Positions 52,833-60,863 are shown, counted from the first letter of the stretch. The stretch: 64,000 nt of DNA from Pseudorhodobacter sp. MZDSW-24AT (GCF_002794355.1 NZ_PGOI01000003.1:1-64000), one strand, 5' to 3'. Numbers and translations: made by a program. The notes: generated by a model not told the origin, from the sequence alone.

Positions 52833-52918
52833 GGACGCCTCCGGCGGGGGAGTATTTGGAAAAGATGCAAGTCCACAGGTCTTTGCACCTTTCTGAAATA
52901 CTCCCGCCGGAGGCGTCC
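52833..52918. repeat. 86-bp inverted repeat made of two copies of the GGAGTATTT element
   Basis: The outer arms GGACGCCTCCGGCGGG and CCCGCCGGAGGCGTCC are perfect inverse complements. Inside them lie the copies GGAGTATTTGG-AAAAGATGCAA (52849-52870) and, inverted, TTGCACCTTTC-TGAAATACTCC (52883-52904), around a short loop. A stem of about 38 bp with few mismatches would form in RNA or DNA. It lies after the M48 gene and before the membrane protein gene. Confidence 0.85.
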
Positions 52919-52950
52919 TGCGGGCGCGGCCGGGTGCTGCGGCGCAGGAC

Positions 52951-53637
52951 CTAGCGCGGTTGCCAACGCAGTTCGGCGGCCTCGATCGCCTTGATCCGCT
53001 CTTCGGTGCGGGGGTGGCTGAGGAGCCAGGCGGGCACGCCGCTGCCTGCGTTGTTGGTGAGCGTTTGCAGCTTGCGGAACAGGGATTTCTGCGGGCCGGT
53101 GCCAATGCCGGATTTGACGAGCAAGGCCGAAGCATAGGCATCGGCCTCGAATTCGTCGCGGCGCGAGAGACGGGCCATCAGGGCGGTGGAGATCAGGTTG
53201 GCGATCCAGACGCCCAGAAACGGAATGAAGCGGTTGAGCAAGGCCGAGAGCATGATGAAGACCGCATTCTGCCCGGTGAAATCGATCATCCGGCGGCGGG
53301 TGTGGCCCAAGGCGACATGGCCCAGTTCATGCGCGATCACCGAGGCCAGTTCCTCGGCGCTGACCTCACCCCGGGCCTTGCGGTTCAGGAAGCCGCGGGT
53401 GAGGAAGATGCGGCCATCCGGGGCGGCGAGGCCGTTGACCGCGTCGATTTCATAGACATTGACCTTGATGGTGGGAATGTCGAGCGCTGCGGCCATCCGG
53501 TCGGCCAGCCGGGTGATCGCCGGATCGGTCAGCGGCTGCGACTGCTGATCCAGCATCTTGGCGGTGCGCCAGACGGAAAAGCGCCACATCAAGAGCGCAT
53601 AGCAAATGGCCAGAAGGATGGGCAGGAATTTGATCAT
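52951..53637 (-). CDS. M48 family zinc metalloprotease (HtpX/Ste24-like)
   Basis: 228 residues from ATG 53637. An N-terminal span (MIKFLPILLAICYALLMW) precedes the M48 peptidase core with the zinc motif HELGH (in ASVIAHELGHVALGHTRRR, about 110-128), and a third zinc ligand Glu in RRDEFEADAYASALLVKSG. Short for the family, lacking the second pair of spans of HtpX. Probable role in membrane or periplasmic protein quality control. DedA lies 71 bases upstream on the same strand. Confidence 0.9.
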   Translation of the reverse strand: MIKFLPILLAICYALLMWRFSVWRTAKMLDQQSQPLTDPAITRLADRMAAALDIPTIKVNVYEIDAVNGLAAPDGRIFLTRGFLNRKARGEVSAEELASVIAHELGHVALGHTRRRMIDFTGQNAVFIMLSALLNRFIPFLGVWIANLISTALMARLSRRDEFEADAYASALLVKSGIGTGPQKSLFRKLQTLTNNAGSGVPAWLLSHPRTEERIKAIEAAELRWQPR

Positions 53638-53708
53638 GGGTCGGAATATGGGGCGGCGGCGCGCGAAGGGAAAGGGCTGACGCAAGAAAGCGGCCGCGCG
53701 GCAAAGCG

Positions 53709-54299
53709 TCACTCGGCGCGTTTCGACAGGTGCCAGAGCCACCAGCCAAGGCCCCCCGCAATGGCGCCTGCGGCGAGGAAGCCCAGAATGGAGCCTGCGA
53801 ATTCGGTGGCGGCTTCGAGATTGTCGCCGAAAGTATAGCCTGCGCCGACGTAAAGGCTGACCCAGACCAGTTCTCCGGCAGCGGCGGCGAGGCTGAAGGG
53901 GAGCCAGCCCATGCGGCTGGCCCCGGCGATCAGGTTGGCATAGGGCGCGAGCGGGCTGACGAGCCAGCGGGTGAGGAAGACCGCCCCGGTGCCGCGCCGG
54001 GCCACCTGCGCGCGGGCACGGGCCAGAAGCGGCGCGCGCGCCCCCGTTGCGATGCGGTCGACCAAAGGCGCGCCGCCTTTGCGCGCGGCCCAATAGGCGG
54101 TCTGGTCGCCCAAGGCTGCGCCGGTGAGGGCGGCCAGCGCCACCTGCCAGACCTCAAGATCGTCCGAGGCCGCGAAACCGCCGGCGGCCAGCATCAGCAT
54201 GGAGGCAGGCACCGGCACCCCGATGCAGGACAGGAAGGTGACCAGCGCCACCAAGAGCGGCCCATAGGTGGGCACGGCAGAGAGCAGCCAGTCGGTCAC
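53709..54299 (-). CDS. DedA family membrane protein
   Basis: 196 residues with a GTG start at 54299 that overlaps the preceding stop (GTGA). DedA/SNARE-associated family: CIGVPVPASMLMLAAGGFAA, GDQTAYWAARKGG, and FLTRWLVSPLAPYANLIAGASRMGWLPF are the conserved parts. About five spans. Members take part in lipid flipping and membrane homeostasis. Likely co-transcribed with the gene upstream and the CoxE-type gene. Confidence 0.88.
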   Translation of the reverse strand: MTDWLLSAVPTYGPLLVALVTFLSCIGVPVPASMLMLAAGGFAASDDLEVWQVALAALTGAALGDQTAYWAARKGGAPLVDRIATGARAPLLARARAQVARRGTGAVFLTRWLVSPLAPYANLIAGASRMGWLPFSLAAAAGELVWVSLYVGAGYTFGDNLEAATEFAGSILGFLAAGAIAGGLGWWLWHLSKRAE

Positions 54300-54655
54300 G
54301 GGGCAGGCGTCCCCTCGGGCTGCGGCGCGGCGCGCAGGCGCGCGATGCTGGCCTCGATTTCTGCAATCAGCGCGGGCAGCGGGATGCCCCGGTCTTCGGC
54401 CAGCTGTTCCAGTGTCATCGGGCGGCCACGCACCGGGGCGGGCAGGCCTGCGGCGGCATAAAGATCGCGCGGCGCGATCTGCCAGCTGCGGGCGACATAG
54501 CGCAGGGTCATCCAGCCTTCGACATCCTGTTCCTGCCGCGCCGGATCGGACCAGTAGATCACCTGTGCGGTGAAGCGCCCGGCGAAGAACAGGGTGAGCA
54601 GGAGCGCCAGCGCAAAGAGGCTGGCCAGCAAGGGATGGCGGCGCCACAGGGTCAT
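54296..54655 (-). CDS. small membrane-anchored protein of the CoxE/DedA cluster
   Basis: 119 residues from ATG 54655, overlapping the CoxE stop (ATGA) and the DedA start (GTGA). One span near the N-terminus (LLASLFALALLLTLFFAGRF), then a soluble part with WMTLRYVARSWQIAPRDLYAAAGLP and PMTLEQLAEDRGIPLPALIAEIEASI, which reads like a degenerate DNA-binding-like or all-helical fold. I do not recognise a family. Confidence 0.75.
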   Translation of the reverse strand: MTLWRRHPLLASLFALALLLTLFFAGRFTAQVIYWSDPARQEQDVEGWMTLRYVARSWQIAPRDLYAAAGLPAPVRGRPMTLEQLAEDRGIPLPALIAEIEASIARLRAAPQPEGTPAP

Positions 54656-55833
54656 CTGAGGCCCCGCAGCCCGCGGGAGAGGCCTTCGAGGGTCATCGGC
54701 ACCATCCGGTTCTGGAAGATTTCGGCGATCAGGCGGGTGGAGTGGGTGGCGCGCCAGTGCTCTTCCGGCACCGGGTTGATCCAGAGATGATGCGGCCACT
54801 GCGCACAAGCGCGTTCGAGCCAGAGCTGCCCGGGTTCGGGGTTCCAATGTTCATTGGCGCCGCCGGGGTGGAGGATTTCGTAAGGGGACATGGCGGCGTC
54901 GCCCACGAAGATACAGCGATAGTCGGGGCCGTAGCGGCGCAGCACCTCCCATGTCGGGGTTTGCTGATCCCAGCGGCGGGCATTGTCGCGCCAGACGCCT
55001 TCGTAGAGGCAGTTGTGGAAGTAGAAGGGCACGAGGTGGCGGAATTCGGACCGCGCGGCGGAGAAGAGATCTTCCATCACCCGGATATAGGGGTCCATGC
55101 TGCCGCCGATGTCAAAGAAGATCAGCACTTTCACGGCGTTGCGCCGTTCGGGCCGGGTTTGCACGTCGAGAAAGCCGCTGCGCGCGGTGGCCGCAATGGT
55201 GCCGCCAAGATCGAATTCCTGCGCGGCGCCGTCGCGCGCCCAGCGGCGCAAGGCGCGCAAGGCGATCTTGAGCGTGCGGGTGCCAAGCGCGCGCTGATCG
55301 TCGAGGTTGCGGAACATGCGCTTGTCCCAGACCTTGACCGCGCGCTGATGGCGGGACTGGTCTTGTCCGATGCGGATGCCTTCGGGGTTGTAGCCATAAG
55401 CGCCAAAGGGCGAGGTGCCCGCGGTGCCGATCCATTTGCTGCCGCCTTGGTGGCGGGCTTTTTGTTCGGCAAGGCGTTGCCGGAGCGTCTGAATCAATGC
55501 ATCAAAGCCGCCAAGCGCCTGAATCTCGGCGCGTTCTTCCGGTGTCAGGTGCTTTTCGGCCAGCTTTTGCAGCCAGTCGGCGGGCAGGTCGATGGCGTCG
55601 AGCACGGCTTCGGGCGGGATCTCGTCCAGCCCTTTGAAGGCTTCGGCGAAGGCGCGGTCGAACCGGTCGATGTGACGCTCGTCCTTTACCAGCACGCTGC
55701 GGGCGAGGTAGTAGAAGCCTTCGGCATCATAGGTCACAAGACCGGCGGCCATGGCTTCGAGAAACGCCAGAAACTCGCGCAGGGAGACGGGCACGCCGGT
55801 TTTCCGAAGGGTTTCGAAGAACGGCAGGAACAT
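54652..55833 (-). CDS. CoxE-type VWA domain protein
   Basis: 393 residues. Family of COG3552/CoxE-like proteins that work with MoxR ATPases in cofactor or complex maturation. N-terminal helical part with FLPFFETLRKTGVPVSLREFLAFLEAM, then a VWA domain where LIFFDIGGSMDPYIRVMEDLF carries an altered MIDAS motif (DxGxS instead of DxSxS), and SAARSEFRHLVPFYFHNCLYEGVW. The final segment TRLIAEIFQNRMVPMTLEGLSRGL closes the domain. The matching MoxR gene is at 57753-58592, separated by two genes on the same strand. Confidence 0.88.
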   Translation of the reverse strand: MFLPFFETLRKTGVPVSLREFLAFLEAMAAGLVTYDAEGFYYLARSVLVKDERHIDRFDRAFAEAFKGLDEIPPEAVLDAIDLPADWLQKLAEKHLTPEERAEIQALGGFDALIQTLRQRLAEQKARHQGGSKWIGTAGTSPFGAYGYNPEGIRIGQDQSRHQRAVKVWDKRMFRNLDDQRALGTRTLKIALRALRRWARDGAAQEFDLGGTIAATARSGFLDVQTRPERRNAVKVLIFFDIGGSMDPYIRVMEDLFSAARSEFRHLVPFYFHNCLYEGVWRDNARRWDQQTPTWEVLRRYGPDYRCIFVGDAAMSPYEILHPGGANEHWNPEPGQLWLERACAQWPHHLWINPVPEEHWRATHSTRLIAEIFQNRMVPMTLEGLSRGLRGLR

Positions 55834-55865
55834 GGGTCAGACCCGCAGAGGCGGCACGGCACCCA

Positions 55866-56033
55866 TCAGGCGAGGGTGCGTTCGAGGAAGATGGTGACAA
55901 ACAGGCCCAAGAGCATGAAGGCGATGGCATAGCCTGCCGCATATTGCGCCATGTCGAGCCGGTTGCCGCCGCGTTTTCGGGCGGTCATCGCTCCGATGGC
56001 GATGCCCAGAACCAAACCTGCCAGAACGATCAT
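55866..56033 (-). CDS. 55-residue membrane protein
   Basis: ATG 56033 has AAGGGGAAG just upstream. The protein begins MIVLAGLVLGIAIGAM, continues with the basic loop TARKRGGNRLDMAQ and a second span YAIAFMLLGLFVTIFLERTLA. Two spans joined by a charged loop, and good codon-position GC, make a real small gene likely. It sits between the CoxE-type gene (33 bases) and the DUF2927 gene (39 bases). Function unknown; no named family. Confidence 0.7.
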   Translation of the reverse strand: MIVLAGLVLGIAIGAMTARKRGGNRLDMAQYAAGYAIAFMLLGLFVTIFLERTLA

Positions 56034-56072
56034 CCGCTTCCCCTTGCCGTTGTGCGCCGGGGCGCTGCGAGC

Positions 56073-57443
56073 CTAGTCCCGACCAGCACGCCGGGCCAGT
56101 GTCGCGATCTCTGACAGCCGGGCCTGCACCTGCGCCTCCGAACCGAAGGCATAACGCGCCAGCGCCAGACTGTCGAGACGCAGCGGGCGCGCCTCGGTGA
56201 CGCGGCCTTCGGCTTCGAGCGCTTCGGCCCGCAGGGTAAGGAGCGTGGCGAGCAAAGAGGCGTTCTGGTGGCGGCGGGCGACGGGGATGGCGGCGGCAGT
56301 GAGGGCGAGCACCTGATCGCGCTGGCCGGAGGCGAGCGCGAGCCCGGCCAGATGCATCTGCGCATGGGCGGCGTGGATCTGGGCGCCGGGGATGGTCTGC
56401 CAGATGCGGATGGCTTGGGTATAGGCGGCGATGGCGGCGGGGGCGTTGTGGCCTGCCTGCGCCCGGCCCCGGGCGAAGAGGCTGAAGGCCATGCGGGTGT
56501 CGGTCCAGCCTTGGGCGCTGGCCAAGGCGACCATGCGCTCGGCCGCGTCGGCGCGGGCGCTGTTGCGGCGGCCAAAGGCGGTTTCGGTGGCGGTGATCCA
56601 TGGCCGGGGGCTGAGCGCCTTGGGCGCGTCGCCATGGCCTTGGCCCCCGGGGTTGAGCCGGGCCAGCACGGCGGGGAGGCGGGCGGCGACCTCGGCCTCG
56701 GTCAGGCCCGAGCGCAGTTCGGGCGCGTAGTGCACGCGCAGCATCAGCATGTCAAAGCCGGTGAGCACGGAATGAAAATTGTCATCGTTGAAGACGGAAT
56801 CGGGCAGGCGGAACAGATCGTTCAAAGGGCCGAGGGCTTGGGCGAGTTCTTCGTGCAGGCAATCGCGCACTTCCTGTGGGCTGGCATCGGAAGGGGCCAT
56901 GATGGCCACCTGCGCGCGCCGGGGAAGCCGGGCCCAATCGACGGCCGTTGTGTTGCGCTTGCGGGCGTAATCGGCAAGGCCGCTGACATTCGGCACCACG
57001 AAACAGGCGGCAGAGGGCACCACGCGGCGCAGCGCGGCGGTGGGCTGGAAATCGATGGTGATGGCGGCGGGGCCTTGGGTTTGGGAAATGTCGATCCCGG
57101 CCTCCGCCCGCAGGCGGGCGAGGAGGCGCGGCAGTTCATGAGCCGCAACCGGGGGGACCTGACCGACCAGCGCCACGGTGATCGGCCCTTCGAAGCGGGT
57201 GAGCGCGGGAAGACTGCGGCCGCTTTCCATGCGGAAGGTGAGATCGAGGAAATCGGCGGCCATCTCGACATTGCCGCGCAGGGCGGGGATCGGCGGGCCG
57301 GAGGGCAGGACGGGCAGCGCGGCGGGCACGGCAAGGCGGGCGGGGTTGTCAAGACGGGCCATGCCGACATCGGCCTTGGGCGCGGCGTCGCAGGCGGTGA
57401 GCGCGAGGAGGAGGGGGAACAGCAGACGTAAGGGCGGGGACAT
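56073..57443 (-). CDS. DUF2927 lipoprotein
   Basis: 456 residues from ATG 57443. Lipoprotein signal LRLLFPLLLALTAC with lipobox LTAC. The N-terminal half matches DUF2927 (VEMAADFLDLTFRMESGRSLPALTRFEGPI, CFVVPNVSGLADYARKR, CLHEELAQALGPLNDLFRLPDSVFNDDNFHSVLT), which looks like a degenerate metallopeptidase fold with an HEELAQ helix. The C-terminal ~180 residues are TPR-like helices (AERMVALASAQGWTDTRMAFSLFARGRA). Found between MoxR and the CoxE-type gene. Function unknown. Confidence 0.82.
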   Translation of the reverse strand: MSPPLRLLFPLLLALTACDAAPKADVGMARLDNPARLAVPAALPVLPSGPPIPALRGNVEMAADFLDLTFRMESGRSLPALTRFEGPITVALVGQVPPVAAHELPRLLARLRAEAGIDISQTQGPAAITIDFQPTAALRRVVPSAACFVVPNVSGLADYARKRNTTAVDWARLPRRAQVAIMAPSDASPQEVRDCLHEELAQALGPLNDLFRLPDSVFNDDNFHSVLTGFDMLMLRVHYAPELRSGLTEAEVAARLPAVLARLNPGGQGHGDAPKALSPRPWITATETAFGRRNSARADAAERMVALASAQGWTDTRMAFSLFARGRAQAGHNAPAAIAAYTQAIRIWQTIPGAQIHAAHAQMHLAGLALASGQRDQVLALTAAAIPVARRHQNASLLATLLTLRAEALEAEGRVTEARPLRLDSLALARYAFGSEAQVQARLSEIATLARRAGRD

Positions 57444-57752
57444 CGGGCAATCGGCTTTGCGGCAAGAGGCGGCGCGGCACTGGCCCCCGGTTTCAGGCAA
57501 GCGGCGGCCCGCAGGCCGCCCGTCGACAGACAGCGGCCCGAAAGCCGCCGGGCCATCTTGGCGCGGATTGGCCGGAGGTTGGATCACGATTTTGTGAGCG
57601 GGTCTTGGCGTGGCGGCGCAGAGCCGCAGATTGGCGGTTCTTCTGGGGGAAGACGAATTTTCTGCGAAAATTCGGCGCGGGCGCGGCGCCGGGGCGTCGA
57701 ATGTTCGCAGAACATTCGTGCTGGCTGGCAGGGTGTGGTGCGCGCGCGGCCG
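57444..57752. other. 309-bp gap with two 21-bp palindromes
   Basis: No gene seen. Two perfect palindromes with 9-bp arms and three-base spacers: CGAATTTTC/GAAAATTCG around TGC (57654-57674) and CGAATGTTC/GAACATTCG around GCA (57698-57718), 23 bases apart and separated by a GC-rich stretch. The rest is GC-rich without strong signal. Confidence 0.7.
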
Positions 57753-58592
57753 TCAGCGGTTGCCGCGGGCCATGAAGGCCAGACGTTCGAAAAGCTGCAC
57801 ATCCTGTTCGGTCTTGAGCAGCGCGCCATGCAGCCGGGGCAAGGCGGATTTCGCATCGCGGCGCAGATCTTCAGGTGCCAGATCCTCGGCCAAGATCAGC
57901 TTGAGCCAATCCAGCACCTCGGAGGTCGACGGTTTTTTCTTCAGCCCCGGCGTTTCGCGGATTTCATAGAACTGGGTCAGCGCGGTGGTCAGCAGCGACT
58001 CCTTGAGCCCGGGGAAGTGCAAGGCCACGATGGCGCGCAGCGTTTCGGGATCGGGGAATCGGATGTAGTGGAAAAAGCAGCGCCGCAAAAAGGCGTCGGG
58101 CAGCTCTTTTTCATTGTTCGAGGTGATGATCACCACGGGGCGGTGCTTGGCCCGCACCGTCTCGCCCGTCTCGTAAACGTGAAACTCCATCCGGTCGAGT
58201 TCTTGCAACAGATCGTTCGGAAATTCGAGATCGGCCTTGTCCACCTCATCGATCAGGAGGACCACGCGTTCGGGCGCGGTGAAGGCCTGCCAGAGCTTGC
58301 CGCGCCGGATGTAATTCGCCACGTCATGCACCCGCGCCTCGCCCAGCTGGCTGTCGCGCAGGCGGCTGACCGCATCGTATTCGTACAGGCCCTGCTGTGC
58401 CTTGGTTGTGGATTTCACATGCCACTCAATGAGTTCCATCCCCAAAGCGGCCGCCACCTGCCGGGCAAGCTCGGTCTTGCCGGTGCCGGGTTCGCCTTTC
58501 ACCAAGAGCGGGCGTTGCAAGGTGACGGCGGCATTGACGGCGATGGTGAGGTCTTTGGTGGCCACATAGCTTTGGGTGGATTGAAAGGTCAT
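57753..58592 (-). CDS. MoxR family AAA+ ATPase
   Basis: 279 residues from ATG 58592; the longer frame from 59507 is antisense to dksA and rejected. Walker A VKGEPGTGKTELARQ (about 32-46), Walker B VVLLIDEVDKAD, sensor 1 IITSNNEKELPDAFLRRCF (with the arginine finger). The order and length equal the CoxD/MoxR group, which with a CoxE-type VWA protein acts as a chaperone for metal-enzyme maturation. First gene of the minus-strand series; dksA diverges from it. Confidence 0.93.
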   Translation of the reverse strand: MTFQSTQSYVATKDLTIAVNAAVTLQRPLLVKGEPGTGKTELARQVAAALGMELIEWHVKSTTKAQQGLYEYDAVSRLRDSQLGEARVHDVANYIRRGKLWQAFTAPERVVLLIDEVDKADLEFPNDLLQELDRMEFHVYETGETVRAKHRPVVIITSNNEKELPDAFLRRCFFHYIRFPDPETLRAIVALHFPGLKESLLTTALTQFYEIRETPGLKKKPSTSEVLDWLKLILAEDLAPEDLRRDAKSALPRLHGALLKTEQDVQLFERLAFMARGNR

Positions 58593-58775
58593 CGTGCGGG
58601 TGGCCCTTATGGAACGCGGGGGTGAACGGTGTGGGACGTAGGCTATCGGCGACCACAAAATGTCGCAACAGCTAGTGACAATCGCTGCGAAAAGGTCTAG
58701 GTGCTGCGCCAACAGGAGCGCGCCATGACAGAAGCCCACCTGTCGGTGCGATCCGACACATTGGAGAGTGCTGAG

Positions 58776-59198
58776 ATGAAGCCAGAAGCCTTCCTCCCGG
58801 ATGATTATCGTCCTGCCGAGAGTGAGCCTTTCATGAATGACCGGCAGCTGGAGTATTTCCGCCGCAAGCTGGTGAACTGGAAGCATGAGCTGATGGATCA
58901 GAGCGCGGAAACCTTGGGCAACCTGACCGAAAGCGGCCGCAATGTGCCGGATCTGGCGGACCGGGCCTCGGAAGAAACCGATCGCGCGCTGGAGCTGCGC
59001 ACGCGGGACCGTCAGCGCAAGCTGATTTCCAAGATCGATGCTGCGCTGCGCCGCATCGACAATGGCGAGTTCGGTTATTGCGAGATGACAGGCGAGCCGA
59101 TCAGCCTCAAGCGGCTGGATGCGCGCCCGATTGCGACGATGACGCTGGAAGCGCAGGAAAAGCATGAGCGCCGCGAGAAAGTGCACCGCGACGAATAG
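58776..59198 (+). CDS. dksA: RNA polymerase-binding protein DksA
   Basis: 140 residues from ATG 58776 (GGAGAG seven bases upstream; the usual alphaproteobacterial start MKPEAFLPDDYRPAE). An upstream ATG at 58725 would add 17 unconserved residues. DksA binds the secondary channel of RNA polymerase and works with ppGpp. The coiled-coil region (YFRRKLVNWKHELMDQSAETLG...VPDLADRASEETDRALELR) has the acidic tip DRASEE. The zinc finger is degenerate: only one cysteine (GYCEMTGEPI), the others being Thr/Ala-type replacements, as known for Rhodobacter sphaeroides RSP2654. Confidence 0.95.
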   Translation: MKPEAFLPDDYRPAESEPFMNDRQLEYFRRKLVNWKHELMDQSAETLGNLTESGRNVPDLADRASEETDRALELRTRDRQRKLISKIDAALRRIDNGEFGYCEMTGEPISLKRLDARPIATMTLEAQEKHERREKVHRDE

Positions 59199-59295
59199 CG
59201 ATGGGCGCGGGGGTTTGCCCGGTCCATGCCTTCTGTGACAGACTGACGCCGGGCCGATGGGTCCGGCGTTTTGCATGTGGGGAAAGGCGGGGCAG

Positions 59296-60468
59296 ATGAG
59301 CCTGATCGGGCAGAGTGTCACGGTGCTGGGCGCGGGTGTGGCGGGGCTGGCGGTGGCGCGCGCGCTGGCGATGCGCGGGGCGCAGGTCACCGTGCTGGAG
59401 CAGGCCGATGCGGTGCGCGAGGTGGGGGCGGGCTTGCAGATCAGCCCCAATGGCGCGGCCGTGCTGCGCGCGCTGGGCCTTGGGGCGGCGCTGGAGGCGG
59501 TGTCCACCCGGGCAACGGCGGTGGAATTGCGCGACGGGCTGTCGGGCGAGGTGGTGACGCGGCTGGATGTGGCGGGCGCGGGCTATCATTTCGCGCATCG
59601 GGCCGATCTGATTGCACTGCTGTTGGAAGGCGCGCGCGCGGCGGGGGTGGAGCTGCGGTTGTTGCACAAGGTCGAGACGGTGGATCTGTCGGGCGCGCGC
59701 CCTTCGTGGCGGCTGGCACAGGGCGAGACGGGCACCAGCGGCTTGCTGATCGGGGCGGATGGGCTGCATTCGCCGCTGCGCCGCGCGCTGACGGGCAAGG
59801 TGGCGCCCTTCTTCACGCATCAGGTGGCGTGGCGCGCGCTGATTCCCGAAACGGCGGGTGCGCCACAGGTGGCCGAGGTGCATATGGCGCCGGGGCGGCA
59901 TCTGGTGAGCTATCCGCTGCGCGGCGGACGGCTGCGCAACCTTGTCGCGGTGGAAGAGCGGCGGGCTTGGGTGGAGGAAGGCTGGTCCTTGCGCGATGAC
60001 AGCATGGAGATGCAGCTGGCGTTTCAGGACTTTTCGCCGCGGGTGCGGGGCTGGCTGGAGCAGGTGGAGGATGTCTGGCTGTGGGGCCTGTTCCGGCATC
60101 CGGTGGCCGAGCAGTGGTACCGGGTGATGCCCGAAGGGGCGGCGGTGATTCTGGGCGATGCGGCGCATCCGACGCTGCCCTTTCTGGCGCAGGGGGCCTG
60201 CATGGCGCTGGAGGATGCCTGGGTGCTGGCGGCGGCACTGGCCGGGCATGACCGGGTGGCCGCGGGACTGGCGGCCTATCAGGCAGCGCGCTGGGGGCGC
60301 TGCAGCCGGATCGTGGCGGCCGCCAACACCAATGCGCGGCTGTATCACCTGTCAGGCGTGGCGCGCCGCGTGGCGCATCTGGGCCTGCGGCTGGGATCGG
60401 TGGTGGCACCGCAAGCGGCGCTGCGCCGCTTTGACTGGCTGTATCGCCATGACGTGACCAGACCCTGA
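59296..60468 (+). CDS. FAD-dependent monooxygenase (salicylate hydroxylase-like)
   Basis: 390 residues from ATG 59296. Group A flavoprotein monooxygenase: the FAD loop VTVLGAGVAGLAVARALAMRG (about 6-26), ISPNGAAVLRALGLG, the DG motif GLLIGADGLHSPLR (about 150-163) and the GD motif VILGDAAHPTLPFLAQGACMALEDA (about 284-308). This is the NahG/UbiH-like class that hydroxylates aromatic substrates with NAD(P)H. No catabolic neighbours; substrate open. Confidence 0.9.
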   Translation: MSLIGQSVTVLGAGVAGLAVARALAMRGAQVTVLEQADAVREVGAGLQISPNGAAVLRALGLGAALEAVSTRATAVELRDGLSGEVVTRLDVAGAGYHFAHRADLIALLLEGARAAGVELRLLHKVETVDLSGARPSWRLAQGETGTSGLLIGADGLHSPLRRALTGKVAPFFTHQVAWRALIPETAGAPQVAEVHMAPGRHLVSYPLRGGRLRNLVAVEERRAWVEEGWSLRDDSMEMQLAFQDFSPRVRGWLEQVEDVWLWGLFRHPVAEQWYRVMPEGAAVILGDAAHPTLPFLAQGACMALEDAWVLAAALAGHDRVAAGLAAYQAARWGRCSRIVAAANTNARLYHLSGVARRVAHLGLRLGSVVAPQAALRRFDWLYRHDVTRP

Positions 60469-60504
60469 CGATCCGGCCCACAGGGCGCGGCGCGGACAGG
60501 TGGA

Positions 60505-60690
60505 GGGCAGGCGGGTGCGGGGCTGGCGGGCACGGGGAGCGCTGGCGGGCCCTTGGCTGGCAGGCGCAGGGCTGGCGGGCGCGGGGCAGGAAGATGGAGT
60601 GCAGGCGGGCGCTTGGCTGGGTGGCGCGGCGCTGGGGGGTGGAGCGCAAGCGGGCGCGGGACTCGCGGGCCCAGGGCGGGCGGGCGTCCA
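60505..60690. repeat. degenerate GC-rich tandem-like repeat tract
   Basis: About 185 bases of imperfect repeats built on GCTGGCGGGCGCGGG-like units (CTGGCGGGC at several places, GGCGGGCGC, GGCTGG). Frames on both strands give repetitive Ala/Gly or Pro/Ala peptides with no start signal. No coding function is supported. The gap 60469-60775 has nothing else except a diverged AAAGATATTT/CATCTTTAAAC pair (60716-60768) near the tRNA. Confidence 0.6.
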
Positions 60691-60775
60691 GACCAGCGCC
60701 CGATCTTTGGCCGCGCAAAGATATTTCCTCTCAAGCCCCTTGCCCCCGCCCGCAGGCATCTTTAAACGGGTTAGC

Positions 60776-60863
60776 GGAGTGGTGGCCGAGTGGTCGAAGG
60801 CACACCCCTGCTAAGGGTGCAGACGGCAACGTCTCGAGGGTTCGAATCCCTTCCACTCCGCCA
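60776..60863 (+). tRNA. tRNA-Ser (GCT)
   Basis: 88 bases, class II tRNA: acceptor GGAGTGG/CCACTCC, anticodon stem CACCC/GGGTG with loop CTGCTAA (anticodon GCT), a long variable arm (AGACGGCAACGTCT), T arm AGGG/CCCT with loop TTCGAAT, discriminator G and encoded CCA. Confidence 0.98.

Noticed and set aside
60505-60690. CRISPR array
   Set aside because: Units are too short, too irregular and lack unique spacers; no cas gene is present.
60352-60759. Pro/Ala-rich minus-strand frame over the GC-rich repeat tract
   Set aside because: Its repetitive peptide comes only from the underlying DNA repeats; the upstream part is antisense to the monooxygenase gene.
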